From Cobetia amphilecti (GTDB lineage: Bacteria; Pseudomonadota; Gammaproteobacteria; Pseudomonadales; Halomonadaceae), in NCBI RefSeq assembly GCF_020217465.1, contig NZ_CP084115.1, positions 2,666,001 through 2,730,000 of the forward strand: 64,000 nt of DNA, written 5' to 3'. Below are positions 29,073 to 36,923 of the stretch, in pieces (position 1 is the first letter of the stretch; each line of letters begins with the position of its first letter). Both the position numbers and the translations under genes were made by a program. The notes beneath the pieces are model-generated. The model did no database searches and had not been told where the DNA came from. It saw only the letters and a list, made by a program, of their open reading frames with translations.

Positions 29073-29188
29073 CATTATCATAACAGCCACGCAGTTTTCA
29101 TTATTGCTCATGACGCCCAAGATGGCATCCAACGTCACGCAGGCAGTGACCGAGCCATTTCTTCACGACTCACATATCGAGGTGACTC

Positions 29189-29704
29189 ATGAGCAACGAA
29201 AAGAACACACCGTATCCGCGCACCTTCTCCCACATCGGCCTGTCCGTTGGTGATGTGGAAGCCGCAGTCAAGTTCTACACCGAAGTGCTGGGCTGGTACG
29301 TGGTGATGGAGCCGACCACCATCACCGAAGATGACTCCGCCATCGGCGTGATGTGCAGCGATGTCTTCGGTCCGGGCTGGGGCAGCTTCCGCATCGCCCA
29401 CCTGTCCACCGGCGACCGTATCGGTGTCGAGATCTTCGAATTCCCGAACCACGAGACACCGGAAAACAACTTCGAGTACTGGAAGACCGGCATCTTCCAC
29501 TTCTGCGTCCAGGACCCGGACGTCGAAGGTCTGGCCGAGCGCATCGTCGCCGCCGGCGGCAAGCAGCGCATGCCGGTACGCGAGTACTTCCCGGGTGAGA
29601 AGCCGTTCCGCATGGTCTACATGGAAGACCCGTTCGGCAATATCCTCGAGGTCTATAGCCACAGCTATGAAATGACCTACGCCGCCGGTGCCTACCAGAA
29701 CTGA
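29189..29704 (+). CDS. VOC-family (glyoxalase/bleomycin-resistance fold) protein
   Basis: A 171-residue protein with two beta-alpha-beta-beta-beta units. The first has FSHIGLSVGDVEAAVKFYTE (His at the metal position) and VEIFEFPNHE. The second has FHFCVQDPDVEGLAERI and a late YMEDPFGNILEVYSHSYE with the closing Glu. This is the metal-site pattern of lactoylglutathione lyase and dioxygenase relatives. GAGGTGA precedes the ATG. Regulation by the divergent LysR gene is likely. The family spans isomerases, dioxygenases and resistance proteins; I cannot choose among them. A strong palindromic terminator follows. Confidence 0.85.
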   Translation: MSNEKNTPYPRTFSHIGLSVGDVEAAVKFYTEVLGWYVVMEPTTITEDDSAIGVMCSDVFGPGWGSFRIAHLSTGDRIGVEIFEFPNHETPENNFEYWKTGIFHFCVQDPDVEGLAERIVAAGGKQRMPVREYFPGEKPFRMVYMEDPFGNILEVYSHSYEMTYAAGAYQN

Positions 29705-29718
29705 GCACGGCCGCAGAC

Positions 29719-29766
29719 GTCAGATACAGCAAGGCCCCGCCATGGCGGGGCCTTGCTGTATCTGAC
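29719..29766. terminator. Perfect 48-bp palindrome, bidirectional terminator
   Basis: The two 24-base halves are exact reverse complements with no loop, centred between 29742 and 29743 on CCATGG. It begins 15 bp after the VOC stop and lies between convergent genes (29704 and 29860). ATTT follows on the plus strand. As RNA it would form a 22-bp or longer stem. The core is AAGGCCCCGCCATGG. Confidence 0.85.
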
Positions 29767-29859
29767 ATTTGTGCTCGAGACATCCCGACAGGAACCTCGA
29801 GAGCAACTCACGATGACCTTCGTCGGGGCGAGTCCAGCGAAAGCCCACCCGCTCACGCC

Positions 29860-30105
29860 TCAATGGATGACGGGCATGCTGCGCACACGACGGTAAAGAC
29901 TCTGACTGGCGAGTTCCGGACTGAGCAAGGCAATCCGTGCCTTCTGCACTGCAAGCTCACGTTGCAACAACGACCAGGTGCCGATGAACTCGGCACACTC
30001 ACCACAGTGCACCAGGTAATCGTCAGAGCGCTCATGATATTGGTAATCCATGCTCAGGCAGTTACATACCGGGCAGGACAGAACGGCGTTGGCTTTCTCA
30101 TCCAT
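29860..30105 (-). CDS. Small zinc-ribbon protein
   Basis: An 81-residue protein starting at MDEKANAVLSCPVC, with AGGG about 9 nt upstream; an upstream in-frame ATG at 30153 lacks support. Two CxxC pairs (CPVC at 10-13 and CGEC about 25 residues later) form a zinc ribbon with a small beta hairpin between (YLVHCGECAEFIGTW). The remainder is a basic helix (LLQRELAVQKARIALLSP). Similar architecture occurs in many uncharacterised proteobacterial proteins. It is monocistronic and convergent with the VOC gene. Another small CxxC-CxxC protein lies at 56097-56342. Confidence 0.7.
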   Translation of the reverse strand: MDEKANAVLSCPVCNCLSMDYQYHERSDDYLVHCGECAEFIGTWSLLQRELAVQKARIALLSPELASQSLYRRVRSMPVIH

Positions 30106-30494
30106 GATTCGATTCCCTGGAGCCACACTGATTGAATTCACGGCAATGATCACACGCGTTCAGGTAATCATTACGGGTGTGAAAATCCCTCATACTCTGC
30201 AAAACCCGCTGAACTCACACTATCCATGATGTGATATCTGTACAACTCTCACTTGTGGGCGACATTTCTCGAAACGTTAACCAGTGGTAACTTGCTGGCG
30301 TGTTCAGCACGTTGATCTCATCGCGACTCGCCAGTCACCATGACCGCGACGAACACCCCGATAGCAAATCACTTCTCCATGATTACACAGCGATACGCAA
30401 GACTACATTCGCTGACCGATGACGTGCCGGCTTCAGACTCGCGAAACCGCAAAGCGCGCATGCCCTGCAGGTTCTGTCGCCAAACGGGCATGAA
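30106..30494. other. Spacer with no clear gene
   Basis: It contains the upstream region of the zinc-ribbon gene and a short dyad ACCAGTGGT near 30284. A plus-strand frame from 30340 is open for 99 codons but runs through the hairpin at 30495-30520 and across the antisense of the 41-residue gene, and has no ribosome site; I treat it as non-coding. Confidence 0.5.
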
Positions 30495-30520
30495 AAAACC
30501 CACCCTGGAGGGTGGGTTTT
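30495..30520 (-). terminator. Rho-independent terminator, works for the minus-strand small gene
   Basis: AAAACCCACCCT and AGGGTGGGTTTT form a 12-bp stem with a 2-base core. On the minus strand it is followed by a run of T (plus-strand AAAAAA at 30493-30498). It lies 33 bp beyond the stop of the 41-residue membrane protein. Confidence 0.85.
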
Positions 30521-30553
30521 ACGTGAATCCCTTCGGCTGTTACCGCCAGCAGA

Positions 30554-30679
30554 TCATTTCATCTTGCGCGCCGAATCATCCTGCTCGATACGGGTCAGTA
30601 GCTTGTCAAAGACGCCAGTCGCCAACAGCACAAAGGTGACGGCCAAGCCAAGCCCCATCCAGATAGCGATATTGCTCAT
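30554..30679 (-). CDS. 41-residue single-pass membrane protein
   Basis: It reads MSNIAIWMGLGLAVTFVLLA, then TGVFDKLLTRIEQDDSARKMK. One hydrophobic helix (residues ~4-23) is followed by a charged cytoplasmic or periplasmic tail. GGTAAGGGACA precedes the ATG with a good AAGGGA. A terminator lies just after the stop and a plausible sigma-70 promoter just before, so this is a complete small transcription unit, which raises confidence that it is real. I do not recognise the family. Size and topology suggest a small accessory subunit or regulator of a membrane complex, but no partner gene is adjacent. Confidence 0.75.
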   Translation of the reverse strand: MSNIAIWMGLGLAVTFVLLATGVFDKLLTRIEQDDSARKMK

Positions 30680-30729
30680 TGTCCCTTACCCCTGCTGTTT
30701 TCTTGGTTTTTTCAGCCCTTCTGCGACGC

Positions 30730-30758
30730 AATATGGCGTAAATTCAATATTTGTACAA
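30730..30758 (-). promoter_or_regulatory. Candidate sigma-70 promoter of the 41-residue protein gene
   Basis: On the minus strand TTGTAC and CATATT are spaced by exactly 17 bp, and the -10 ends 51 bp upstream of the start codon. Confidence 0.45.
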
Positions 30759-31028
30759 CATTTGATCATGAAAACATCGACCGCCGTCAGGCGCTGAGGC
30801 TGCCGGTGCCATTCCAGACCTCTGACCGGCGTCATCACACTACCAACGGCCATGATTTGAGCAATCGCTCAACAACGGGTAGTCTTGCGTCATGAAGAAA
30901 GTGACGCGGGCTTGCCAGCGCTGATTCCTTGGCGCTGATCCGCTGGTGCTACCCCTTGACGCTACCCGTCGGTCGGCTACCTCGCTTCGCGCCCACTGCA
31001 TGTCTGAAATATCACCCCAGGAGTCACC

Positions 31029-31724
31029 ATGTCTGACACGACCTTTCCCGACGTACTGGTGTTCGACGTCAACGAGACACTGCTCGACATCACCACTCTC
31101 TCGCCGTTGTTCGCACGCGTGTTCGGTGATGAAAGCGTGTTGCGCGAATGGTTCGCACAGCTGGTGCTGTACTCGCAGACCATGACGCTCTCACAACGCT
31201 ATACCCCCTTCGGTGCGCTCGGCGTGGGCGCCCTGAAGATGGTCGCCGACATTCATCAGGTCAGACTCGCGGATGACGATATCGATGAGCTCAAGTCGCG
31301 CATGGCCGAGATGCCGGCCCATCCCGATGTCGCCCCGGCGCTTGAGCGCCTCAAGCAGGCCGGTTTCCGCCTGGTGACGCTGACCAATTCCCCCGCAGGC
31401 GCCTCCCCGACGCCGCTGGAGAAGGCCGGTATCAGCGAGGCCTTCGAGCAGCACTTCAGCGTCGACAGCGTCAAGCAGTTCAAGCCAGCGCCGGCCACCT
31501 ATCAGCATGTCGCCGAGCAGCTCGAGGTCGAACTGGGCGACATGTGCATGATCGCCTGCCATGTGTGGGACACCATCGGTGCCCAGGCCGCCGGCATGCA
31601 GGGTGCCCTGCTGACGCGCCCGCACAATGCCGTGCTGCCCGCCGAGAATGTGCCGACCCCGGACTTCATCGCCGCGGAGCTGATGACCCTGGCGGACCAG
31701 CTGATCGCGGCCAGGGAGGCCTGA
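31029..31724 (+). CDS. Haloacid dehalogenase, type II
   Basis: A 231-residue HAD-superfamily protein. The nucleophile is Asp13 in VFDVNETLLD, the form typical of (S)-2-haloacid dehalogenases. LVTLTNSP is motif II, SVKQFKPAPATY provides the Lys of motif III, and CHVWDTIGAQAAGM is the type-specific motif IV (usually H-x-WD-x2-GA). AGGAG lies 6 nt before the ATG. The expected reaction is hydrolytic removal of halogen from short 2-haloacids; related proteins act on other small substrates. It is monocistronic and convergent with the IclR gene. Confidence 0.88.
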   Translation: MSDTTFPDVLVFDVNETLLDITTLSPLFARVFGDESVLREWFAQLVLYSQTMTLSQRYTPFGALGVGALKMVADIHQVRLADDDIDELKSRMAEMPAHPDVAPALERLKQAGFRLVTLTNSPAGASPTPLEKAGISEAFEQHFSVDSVKQFKPAPATYQHVAEQLEVELGDMCMIACHVWDTIGAQAAGMQGALLTRPHNAVLPAENVPTPDFIAAELMTLADQLIAAREA

Positions 31725-31752
31725 GCGAGCCCTGGCCTCTGAGCTCTCTTGC

Positions 31753-31804
31753 TAGACTCTCTTTCTAGACTCTCTTTCCAAACTCTCTTTCCAAACTGAG
31801 TTTC
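31753..31804. repeat. Four 13-bp tandem repeats
   Basis: Units TAGACTCTCTTTC (twice, identical), CAAACTCTCTTTC and CAAACTGAGTTTC occur directly after the haloacid dehalogenase gene. The preceding GAGCTCTCTTGC looks like a fifth, degenerate copy. Confidence 0.85.
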
Positions 31805-31837
31805 TCAGCTCTGTCTCTGAGTGCTGCCTAGTAAATA

Positions 31838-31869
31838 AACGCCGCTCGCCCATTCGGGTGAGCGGCGTT
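31838..31869. terminator. Bidirectional terminator between convergent genes
   Basis: AACGCCGCTCGCCC pairs with its complement (one G-U) around an ATTC loop. On the minus strand the stem is followed by TTATTTAC, favouring the IclR-side transcript. Confidence 0.8.
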
Positions 31870-31960
31870 GCTGTGCCTGCCTTTCTGTTCGCCCTCTCCA
31901 CTATCTCGCCGTTCGATCCGCCGCCGCACACGGCAGCCTTGCCGCCTTGGCGGGACGCGC

Positions 31961-32710
31961 TCACTTGAGTGAACGAAAGGCCTTGAGCATCTCGTCACGT
32001 GTCGCCTGCAGCGCGGCCTGAATCTCCGCCTTGCGCTCGCTGATGCGCCACGAGGGGCCGACCACGGACACGGAGTAATGACCCTGGCTGGTCTCCAGGC
32101 CGATTCCGATCGCGCCGACTCCCTGCATATGCTCATCCTCGTCATGACCGATGCCGGTGCGACGCACCTCGGCCAGTTGCGTCAGCAGTGCCGGCATCGC
32201 GAGGGTGTTGTTCGTGTAGGCCGTGAGTTCCGTGCCCAACAGGCGCTCCACCTGTTCATCCTCGAGATGCGAGAGCAGCACCTTGCCGCTGGCTGTCGCA
32301 TGCAATGACAGGAAATTGCCGGCCATCGGCGATACCCGCAGCGGCAGCGGCGACAACACCGAGTGCAGTATCAGCAGCTCGTTGCCGCTCAGACTGCAGA
32401 GCACCACCGTTTCCTCGGTGGAGCCGCTCAATGCCTCCAGAAACGACTTGGCATGCGTGGTGATGTCCAGCTGGCTATGGCGCGCCAGCCGCATCAGCGC
32501 AGAGCCGAGCCGTATCCCGCCATGGCCGTGGATTTCCAGCAGGTCTTCCTGGGCCAGCGCATCGACCAGCCGCTTGACGGTCGAGCGCGGCAGATCGTTC
32601 CTGGCGGCGATCTCCCCCAGGCTCATGCCCTGCTCACTGCCTTCCAGACTCTTGAGAATCGCCGCCACCCTGGCCACGACCTGCACGCCACTACCTTCTC
32701 TTGTGGACAC
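31961..32710 (-). CDS. IclR-family transcriptional regulator
   Basis: A 249-residue protein: N-terminal winged helix (VARVAAILKSLEGSEQGMSL, then GEIAARNDLPRSTVKRLVDA) and a C-terminal GAF-like effector domain (SPMAGNFLSLHATASGK, the usual IclR signature region, and GVGAIGIGLETSQG). GTG 32710 has AAGGAG at 8 nt; the GTG two codons earlier (32716) is too close to that site. It is divergent from the exporter genes at 32829. Three dyads in the gap are likely its binding sites, which would make it the local repressor or activator of the exporter. Confidence 0.9.
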   Translation of the reverse strand: MSTREGSGVQVVARVAAILKSLEGSEQGMSLGEIAARNDLPRSTVKRLVDALAQEDLLEIHGHGGIRLGSALMRLARHSQLDITTHAKSFLEALSGSTEETVVLCSLSGNELLILHSVLSPLPLRVSPMAGNFLSLHATASGKVLLSHLEDEQVERLLGTELTAYTNNTLAMPALLTQLAEVRRTGIGHDEDEHMQGVGAIGIGLETSQGHYSVSVVGPSWRISERKAEIQAALQATRDEMLKAFRSLK

Positions 32711-32750
32711 AGACACAACTCCTTAACAAGCTAACTACTTGCCTAACGAA

Positions 32751-32798
32751 ACCACCAAGTGGTACAGTGTACCGCATAACGAGACACCCAAGGTGTCT
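32751..32798. promoter_or_regulatory. Three adjacent dyads, probable IclR operator
   Basis: ACCAC-CAA-GTGGT (32751-32763), GGTACA-G-TGTACC (32761-32773, overlapping the first by 3 bp) and AGACACC-CAA-GGTGTCT (32782-32798). All three are perfect. The first and third share the spacer CAA. They lie between the two divergent starts. Confidence 0.7.
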
Positions 32799-32828
32799 AG
32801 CGCTTCACCTCAAAACGGGAACTCTACA

Positions 32829-34436
32829 GTGGCCGCTCCTCAACCCTTCAATCTACGACTCGCACTCGGTCTTGTGGGCATTCTGCTCGCATCGCTGATG
32901 TCCGGTGTGGGAGAGCGTGTCACGCAGACCGTCCTGACGGATGTGGTCGGACACTTCGGCTTCTCCCACGATGAGGGCAGCTGGCTGACCACCATCTACA
33001 GCGCGGCGGAAGTCTCGATGATGCTGCTCGCCGGCTGGCTGGCCGTCACCTTCAGCCTGCGCCGCTTCGCTATCGGTGCCTGCCTGTCACTGGCCCTGTT
33101 CTCGCTGCTGGTGCCCCTGGCCGACAGCTTCCCGCTGATGGCGGGGCTGCGCGTTGCCCAGGGCCTGGCATCCGGCAGCATCCTGCCGCTGCTGATGATG
33201 TCGGCGCTGCGCTTCCTGCCGTGGCACAGCAAGCTCTATGGCCTGTCGGCCTATGCGATGACGGCCACCTTCGGCCCTTATCTGTCGGCACCGCTGGCCG
33301 CTCTCTATGGCGACCTGGGCGACTGGAATCTGGTGTTCTGGGAAACCGCGCCGGTATGTCTTCTCGCCGCCGCACTGGTCTCCTGGGGCCTGCCGCAGGA
33401 CCCGCTCAAGCTGGAACGCTGCAAGCAGTTCGACTGGCTCGGTGCCTTGCTGGGCGTCACCGCCCTGTGCGCGCTGGTCGCCGGCATGACCCAGGGTGAG
33501 CGACTCGACTGGGGCAACTCGCCGTTGATCGTCGCCCTGCTGACCACGGGCGGGCTGGTCTTCGTGACCTTCCTGATCCATGAGTGGTTCCACCCGATGC
33601 CGCTCTACAAGCTGCAGCTGCTGGCACGTCGCAACTTTGCCTTCGGCATCATCACCCTGTGTACCTTCATGTTCCTGACCCTGGCCGCCGGCACCATTCC
33701 CGCCGCCTTCCTGGGGGAAGTGCAGGGCTATCGCCCCATGCAGCTGTTCCCGGTCATGTTGACCATGGCCCTGCCGCAGCTGCTGCTGGCACCGCTGGTG
33801 GCGACACTGATCAACCGCAAGAGCGTCGACAGCCGCTACGTGATGGCCACGGGCCTGGTGTTGATCCTGATCAGCTGCCTGCTGGGCTCGCAGCTCACCA
33901 GCGACTGGAATCGCGACAACTTCTATCTCATCGAGGTGCTCAACACCCTGGGCCAGCCGATGGTGGTGGTACCGCTGCTGATGAATGCCACCGGGGCGCT
34001 CAGCCCGCTGGAAGGGCCGTTCGCCACCGCGATGGTCAACTCGCTGCGCGCCCTGTTCACGGTGGTGGCCTCCACGGTCTACGGAAGCTTCCTCGTCACG
34101 CGTGAAGCCCTGCACACCACCCGCCTGGGCGAGGCACTCGGCCTGCAGGGCAATCAGCCCGCCGGACTCATCCAGGTCGATGCGGCAAGCGATATCACCA
34201 CGCGCATCTCCGAGCAGGCCTCCGTGATGAGCTATGCGGATGCCTACCTCGCCATCATCCCCTTCGTGGTGGCGCTGCTGATACTGGTCATGGTGCTGCC
34301 GATTCGCGCCTATCCGCCCCAACCGGCGCCGGCACCGGCACCTCAACCAGAGCCAGCACAGCGCTCTCCGGCTCAGCCCCCTCAGGCTCAGCCCTCTCAG
34401 TCTCAGCCCCCTCAAGCACAACCCTCCGGGGCATAG
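32829..34436 (+). CDS. MFS multidrug exporter, DHA2 (EmrB-like) type
   Basis: About 535 residues with 14 predicted membrane segments, beginning LRLALGLVGILLASLMSGVG. The motif C-like region and YRPMQLFPVMLTMALPQLLL match the EmrB/QacA subfamily. The C-terminus has a ~45-residue tail of P/A/Q repeats (QPPQAQPS), probably cytoplasmic and disordered. The frame is open from 32739, but the first 30 codons cover the operator dyads and look non-protein-like, so I start at GTG 32829 preceded by GGGA. It is followed 86 bp later by an EmrA-like gene, giving an inner-membrane pump plus adaptor; no TolC-type channel is in the window. Confidence 0.88.
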   Translation: MAAPQPFNLRLALGLVGILLASLMSGVGERVTQTVLTDVVGHFGFSHDEGSWLTTIYSAAEVSMMLLAGWLAVTFSLRRFAIGACLSLALFSLLVPLADSFPLMAGLRVAQGLASGSILPLLMMSALRFLPWHSKLYGLSAYAMTATFGPYLSAPLAALYGDLGDWNLVFWETAPVCLLAAALVSWGLPQDPLKLERCKQFDWLGALLGVTALCALVAGMTQGERLDWGNSPLIVALLTTGGLVFVTFLIHEWFHPMPLYKLQLLARRNFAFGIITLCTFMFLTLAAGTIPAAFLGEVQGYRPMQLFPVMLTMALPQLLLAPLVATLINRKSVDSRYVMATGLVLILISCLLGSQLTSDWNRDNFYLIEVLNTLGQPMVVVPLLMNATGALSPLEGPFATAMVNSLRALFTVVASTVYGSFLVTREALHTTRLGEALGLQGNQPAGLIQVDAASDITTRISEQASVMSYADAYLAIIPFVVALLILVMVLPIRAYPPQPAPAPAPQPEPAQRSPAQPPQAQPSQSQPPQAQPSGA

Positions 34437-34522
34437 ACACAGACAAAGCCGGCGGCTGCCCGTCAGCCAGGATTCAGCCACTTCCCCCTTCTTCGACATA
34501 GACGACGAGATACGACACCGAC

Positions 34523-35551
34523 ATGAACAAGACACGTACCACCCTACTGTTGAGCGTTCTGGCGCTCCTGCTGGTCGCGACCTACGCGGGCCTCTACTGG
34601 AAGGGCCACGATGGCCGCGAAGCCACCAACAATGCCTATGTGCGCGCCGATAGCGTGATGGTGACCACACGCGTCGCGGGCCAGATCGACAAGGTGCTGG
34701 TGGAAGACAACGAAGTGGTCAAGGAAGGCCAGATCCTGGCCACGCTGGATGACCGCGATTACCAGGCGTCCCTGCACTCCGCCCAGGCCGATCTCGCCGC
34801 CCAGCAGGCAGCGGTCGGTGACCTGGATGCCAACATCGAGCGTCAGCACGCCGTCGTCCAGCAGTCCATCGCCGAGGTGAAGTCCACCCAGGCCTCGCTG
34901 CGTTATGCGCGCAATGATGCCAAGCGTTACCGCAGCCTGCGCATGACCAACGCCGCCTCCCAGCAGGACAAGGAAAAGGCCGATGAACAGCAGGGCATCT
35001 GGGAAGCCAATCTCGTGCAGGCCCAGGCGGCTCAGCGCTCGGCGGAAAAGCAGATCGGCGTTCTTGAAGCCCAGCGCGTGGAAGCCCTGGCCGAGGTCGA
35101 ACGCTCTCGTGCAGCGCTCGAGCAGGCGGAATTGAACACCGGCTATACCGTCATTCGTGCGCCGAAGGACGGCATCGTCACCCAGCGCTCACTGCGTGTC
35201 GGCGCCTACGTGCAACCGGGTGATTCGCTGCTGGCCATCGTGCCGCACAAGGAAGCCTATGTCGTCGCCAACTATCTCGAGACCCAGATGGCCGAGATGG
35301 AGCCGGGCCAACCGGTCGAGATGACGCTGGATAGCCTGCCGGGCAAGACCTTCACTGGCCATGTCGACAGCATCGCACCGGCCTCCAGCAGCGCCTTCTC
35401 GGCCGTGGCCAGCGAGAACGCCACCGGCAACTTCACCAAGATCACCCAGCGCATGCCGGCCAAGATCGTGTTCGACCCGAACCAGCCCGACTTCGACAAG
35501 GTACGCATCGGCATGTCCGTGATCGCCCATGTCACGACCCAGCAGCCCTGA
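34523..35551 (+). CDS. HlyD-family membrane fusion protein (EmrA-like)
   Basis: A 342-residue protein. One N-terminal membrane anchor (residues ~7-26) is followed by the first half of the lipoyl domain (VTTRVAGQIDKVLVEDNEVV), a long alpha-helical hairpin (~75-205) rich in Ala/Gln/Glu, the second lipoyl half (GYTVIRAPKDGIVTQRSLRV) and a beta barrel (AYVVANYLETQMAEMEPGQP). This is the periplasmic adaptor for the adjacent DHA2 exporter, together bridging to an outer-membrane channel encoded elsewhere. Its last codons form part of a tandem repeat that continues into the spacer. Confidence 0.9.
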   Translation: MNKTRTTLLLSVLALLLVATYAGLYWKGHDGREATNNAYVRADSVMVTTRVAGQIDKVLVEDNEVVKEGQILATLDDRDYQASLHSAQADLAAQQAAVGDLDANIERQHAVVQQSIAEVKSTQASLRYARNDAKRYRSLRMTNAASQQDKEKADEQQGIWEANLVQAQAAQRSAEKQIGVLEAQRVEALAEVERSRAALEQAELNTGYTVIRAPKDGIVTQRSLRVGAYVQPGDSLLAIVPHKEAYVVANYLETQMAEMEPGQPVEMTLDSLPGKTFTGHVDSIAPASSSAFSAVASENATGNFTKITQRMPAKIVFDPNQPDFDKVRIGMSVIAHVTTQQP

Positions 35552-35640
35552 GCGCCTTGCGACAGTCCTGAACGAGGCTAGACAGTCCTGAACGAGGCTA
35601 GACAGCCCTGAACGACTTGCGACAGCCCTGAAACAGTCAA
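35541..35640. repeat. Five 20-bp tandem repeats that begin inside the EmrA-like gene
   Basis: Units start at 35541, 35561, 35581, 35601 and 35621, with consensus GACAGYCCTGAACGAYTTGC. The second and third non-coding copies are identical (GACAGTCCTGAACGAGGCTA). Copy one contains the stop codon TGA of the adaptor gene. Confidence 0.9.
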
Positions 35641-35719
35641 GAGAACCATCCCGGAGGGCACGCCGCCCCGGGACGCCTCTGAAGAACGCCATCACTCGAT
35701 CATCAAAGGGATCAACACC

Positions 35720-36814
35720 ATGAAAATTCGCGCCGCCGTCACCGCCACCCAAGGCCAGCCCTTCGACCTCAAGGACGTCGAACTCGCGTCCCCCAAGGGA
35801 GACGAGATTCTGGTACGTGTCGTGGCCACCGGGGTCTGCCATACCGATGCCGCCGCACGCGACCTGGGCATCGCCCCCTATCCGATCGTGCTCGGCCATG
35901 AAGGTGCCGGTGTGGTCGAGCAGATCGGTGACAATGTCCGCGACATGGAAGTGGGCGACCATGTGGTGCTGTCCTTCGCACACTGTGGCCATTGCAGCCA
36001 CTGCCTGACCGGACACCCGACCGTCTGCGAGCGCGGCGGTGAGCTCAACTTCGGCGGTGTGATGGATGATGGCGGCAAGCGTCTGAGCTGTGACGGCCAT
36101 GACGTCGCCACCTTCTTCGGCCAGTCGTCCTTCGCCACTCACGCCGTGGTCAGCGAGCGCAATGCCGTCAAGGTCGACAGCGATGTCGATCTCGCCCTGC
36201 TGGGTCCGCTGGGTTGCGGCATCCAGACTGGCGCCGGCACCATCCTCAATCGCCTCAAGCCGGGCTTCGGTGACAGTCTCGTCGTGTTCGGCTGTGGCGC
36301 CGTGGGCCTGAGTGCCGTGATGGCGGCCAAGATTGCCGGCTGCAAGAACATCATCGCGGTCGACCTGCACGAGAGCCGTCTGGAGCTGGCCCATGAGCTG
36401 GGCGCGACCCATAGCGTCAACGGCAAGACCGAGGACCTGGTCGGCGAGATCAAGCGCATCACCGATGGCGGCAGCGAATTCTCCCTCGAGACCACCGGCG
36501 TGCCGATGCTGGTACGCAGCTCCCTGCAGGTACTGCGTCCGCTGGGCACCTCTGCCATCGTCGGCCTGACCCACGATGTGACCCTGGACGTGCACCACGA
36601 CCTGATGGCGGAAGGCAAATCGATGATCGGCGTGATCGAAGGCGACGCCGTGCCGCGCGTCTTCATCCCGCGTCTGGTCGGCTACTACAAGGAAGGCCGC
36701 TTCCCCTTCGACAAGCTGATCCAGATGTATGACTTCGATGACATCGAACAGGCCTTCGCGGATTCGAAATCAGGCCTGACCGTCAAGCCGGTGCTGCGCA
36801 TCAGCACGCTGTAA
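35720..36814 (+). CDS. Zinc-dependent alcohol dehydrogenase (aryl/benzyl alcohol type)
   Basis: A 364-residue MDR-family enzyme. Catalytic zinc ligands are Cys40 (GVCHTD), His60-Glu61 (GHEGAG) and Cys166 (LGCGIQTG). The structural zinc site is Cys89, 92, 95 and 103 (CGHCSHCLTGHPTVC). The Rossmann motif GCGAVG is at 191-196, followed by an Asp (IIAVDLHESR) that favours NAD over NADP. The GIQTGAG segment and length match aryl-alcohol dehydrogenases such as XylB and AreB; long-chain or other alcohols cannot be excluded. AAGGGA lies 8 nt before the ATG. It stands alone between the exporter and a strong terminator. Confidence 0.9.
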   Translation: MKIRAAVTATQGQPFDLKDVELASPKGDEILVRVVATGVCHTDAAARDLGIAPYPIVLGHEGAGVVEQIGDNVRDMEVGDHVVLSFAHCGHCSHCLTGHPTVCERGGELNFGGVMDDGGKRLSCDGHDVATFFGQSSFATHAVVSERNAVKVDSDVDLALLGPLGCGIQTGAGTILNRLKPGFGDSLVVFGCGAVGLSAVMAAKIAGCKNIIAVDLHESRLELAHELGATHSVNGKTEDLVGEIKRITDGGSEFSLETTGVPMLVRSSLQVLRPLGTSAIVGLTHDVTLDVHHDLMAEGKSMIGVIEGDAVPRVFIPRLVGYYKEGRFPFDKLIQMYDFDDIEQAFADSKSGLTVKPVLRISTL

Positions 36815-36844
36815 TCAGCGCCTGCGCCACCTGGCCTGAACCGC

Positions 36845-36879
36845 AAAGCCCCCGTGCGTCACTGACGCACGGGGGCTTT
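36845..36879 (+). terminator. Strong rho-independent terminator
   Basis: AAAGCCCCCGTGCGT pairs perfectly with its complement around CACTG, followed by TTTCTTCG. It sits 30 bp after the alcohol dehydrogenase stop, with convergent use possible for the operon ending at 36924. Confidence 0.9.
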
Positions 36880-36923
36880 CTTCGTTGGGCGACACGACCT
36901 CAATCAGCACGCTCGCGCATTGC

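Noticed and set aside
30340-30639. 99-codon plus-strand frame
   Set aside because: Runs through a terminator hairpin and the antisense of the 41-residue gene; no ribosome site.
33087-34670. 527-codon minus-strand frame opposite the MFS exporter
   Set aside because: Shadow frame rich in Gln/His/Arg; the plus-strand gene has clear membrane helices and family motifs.
35189-36598. 469-codon minus-strand frame opposite the alcohol dehydrogenase
   Set aside because: Antisense shadow of a gene with intact zinc and NAD motifs; no signals of its own.
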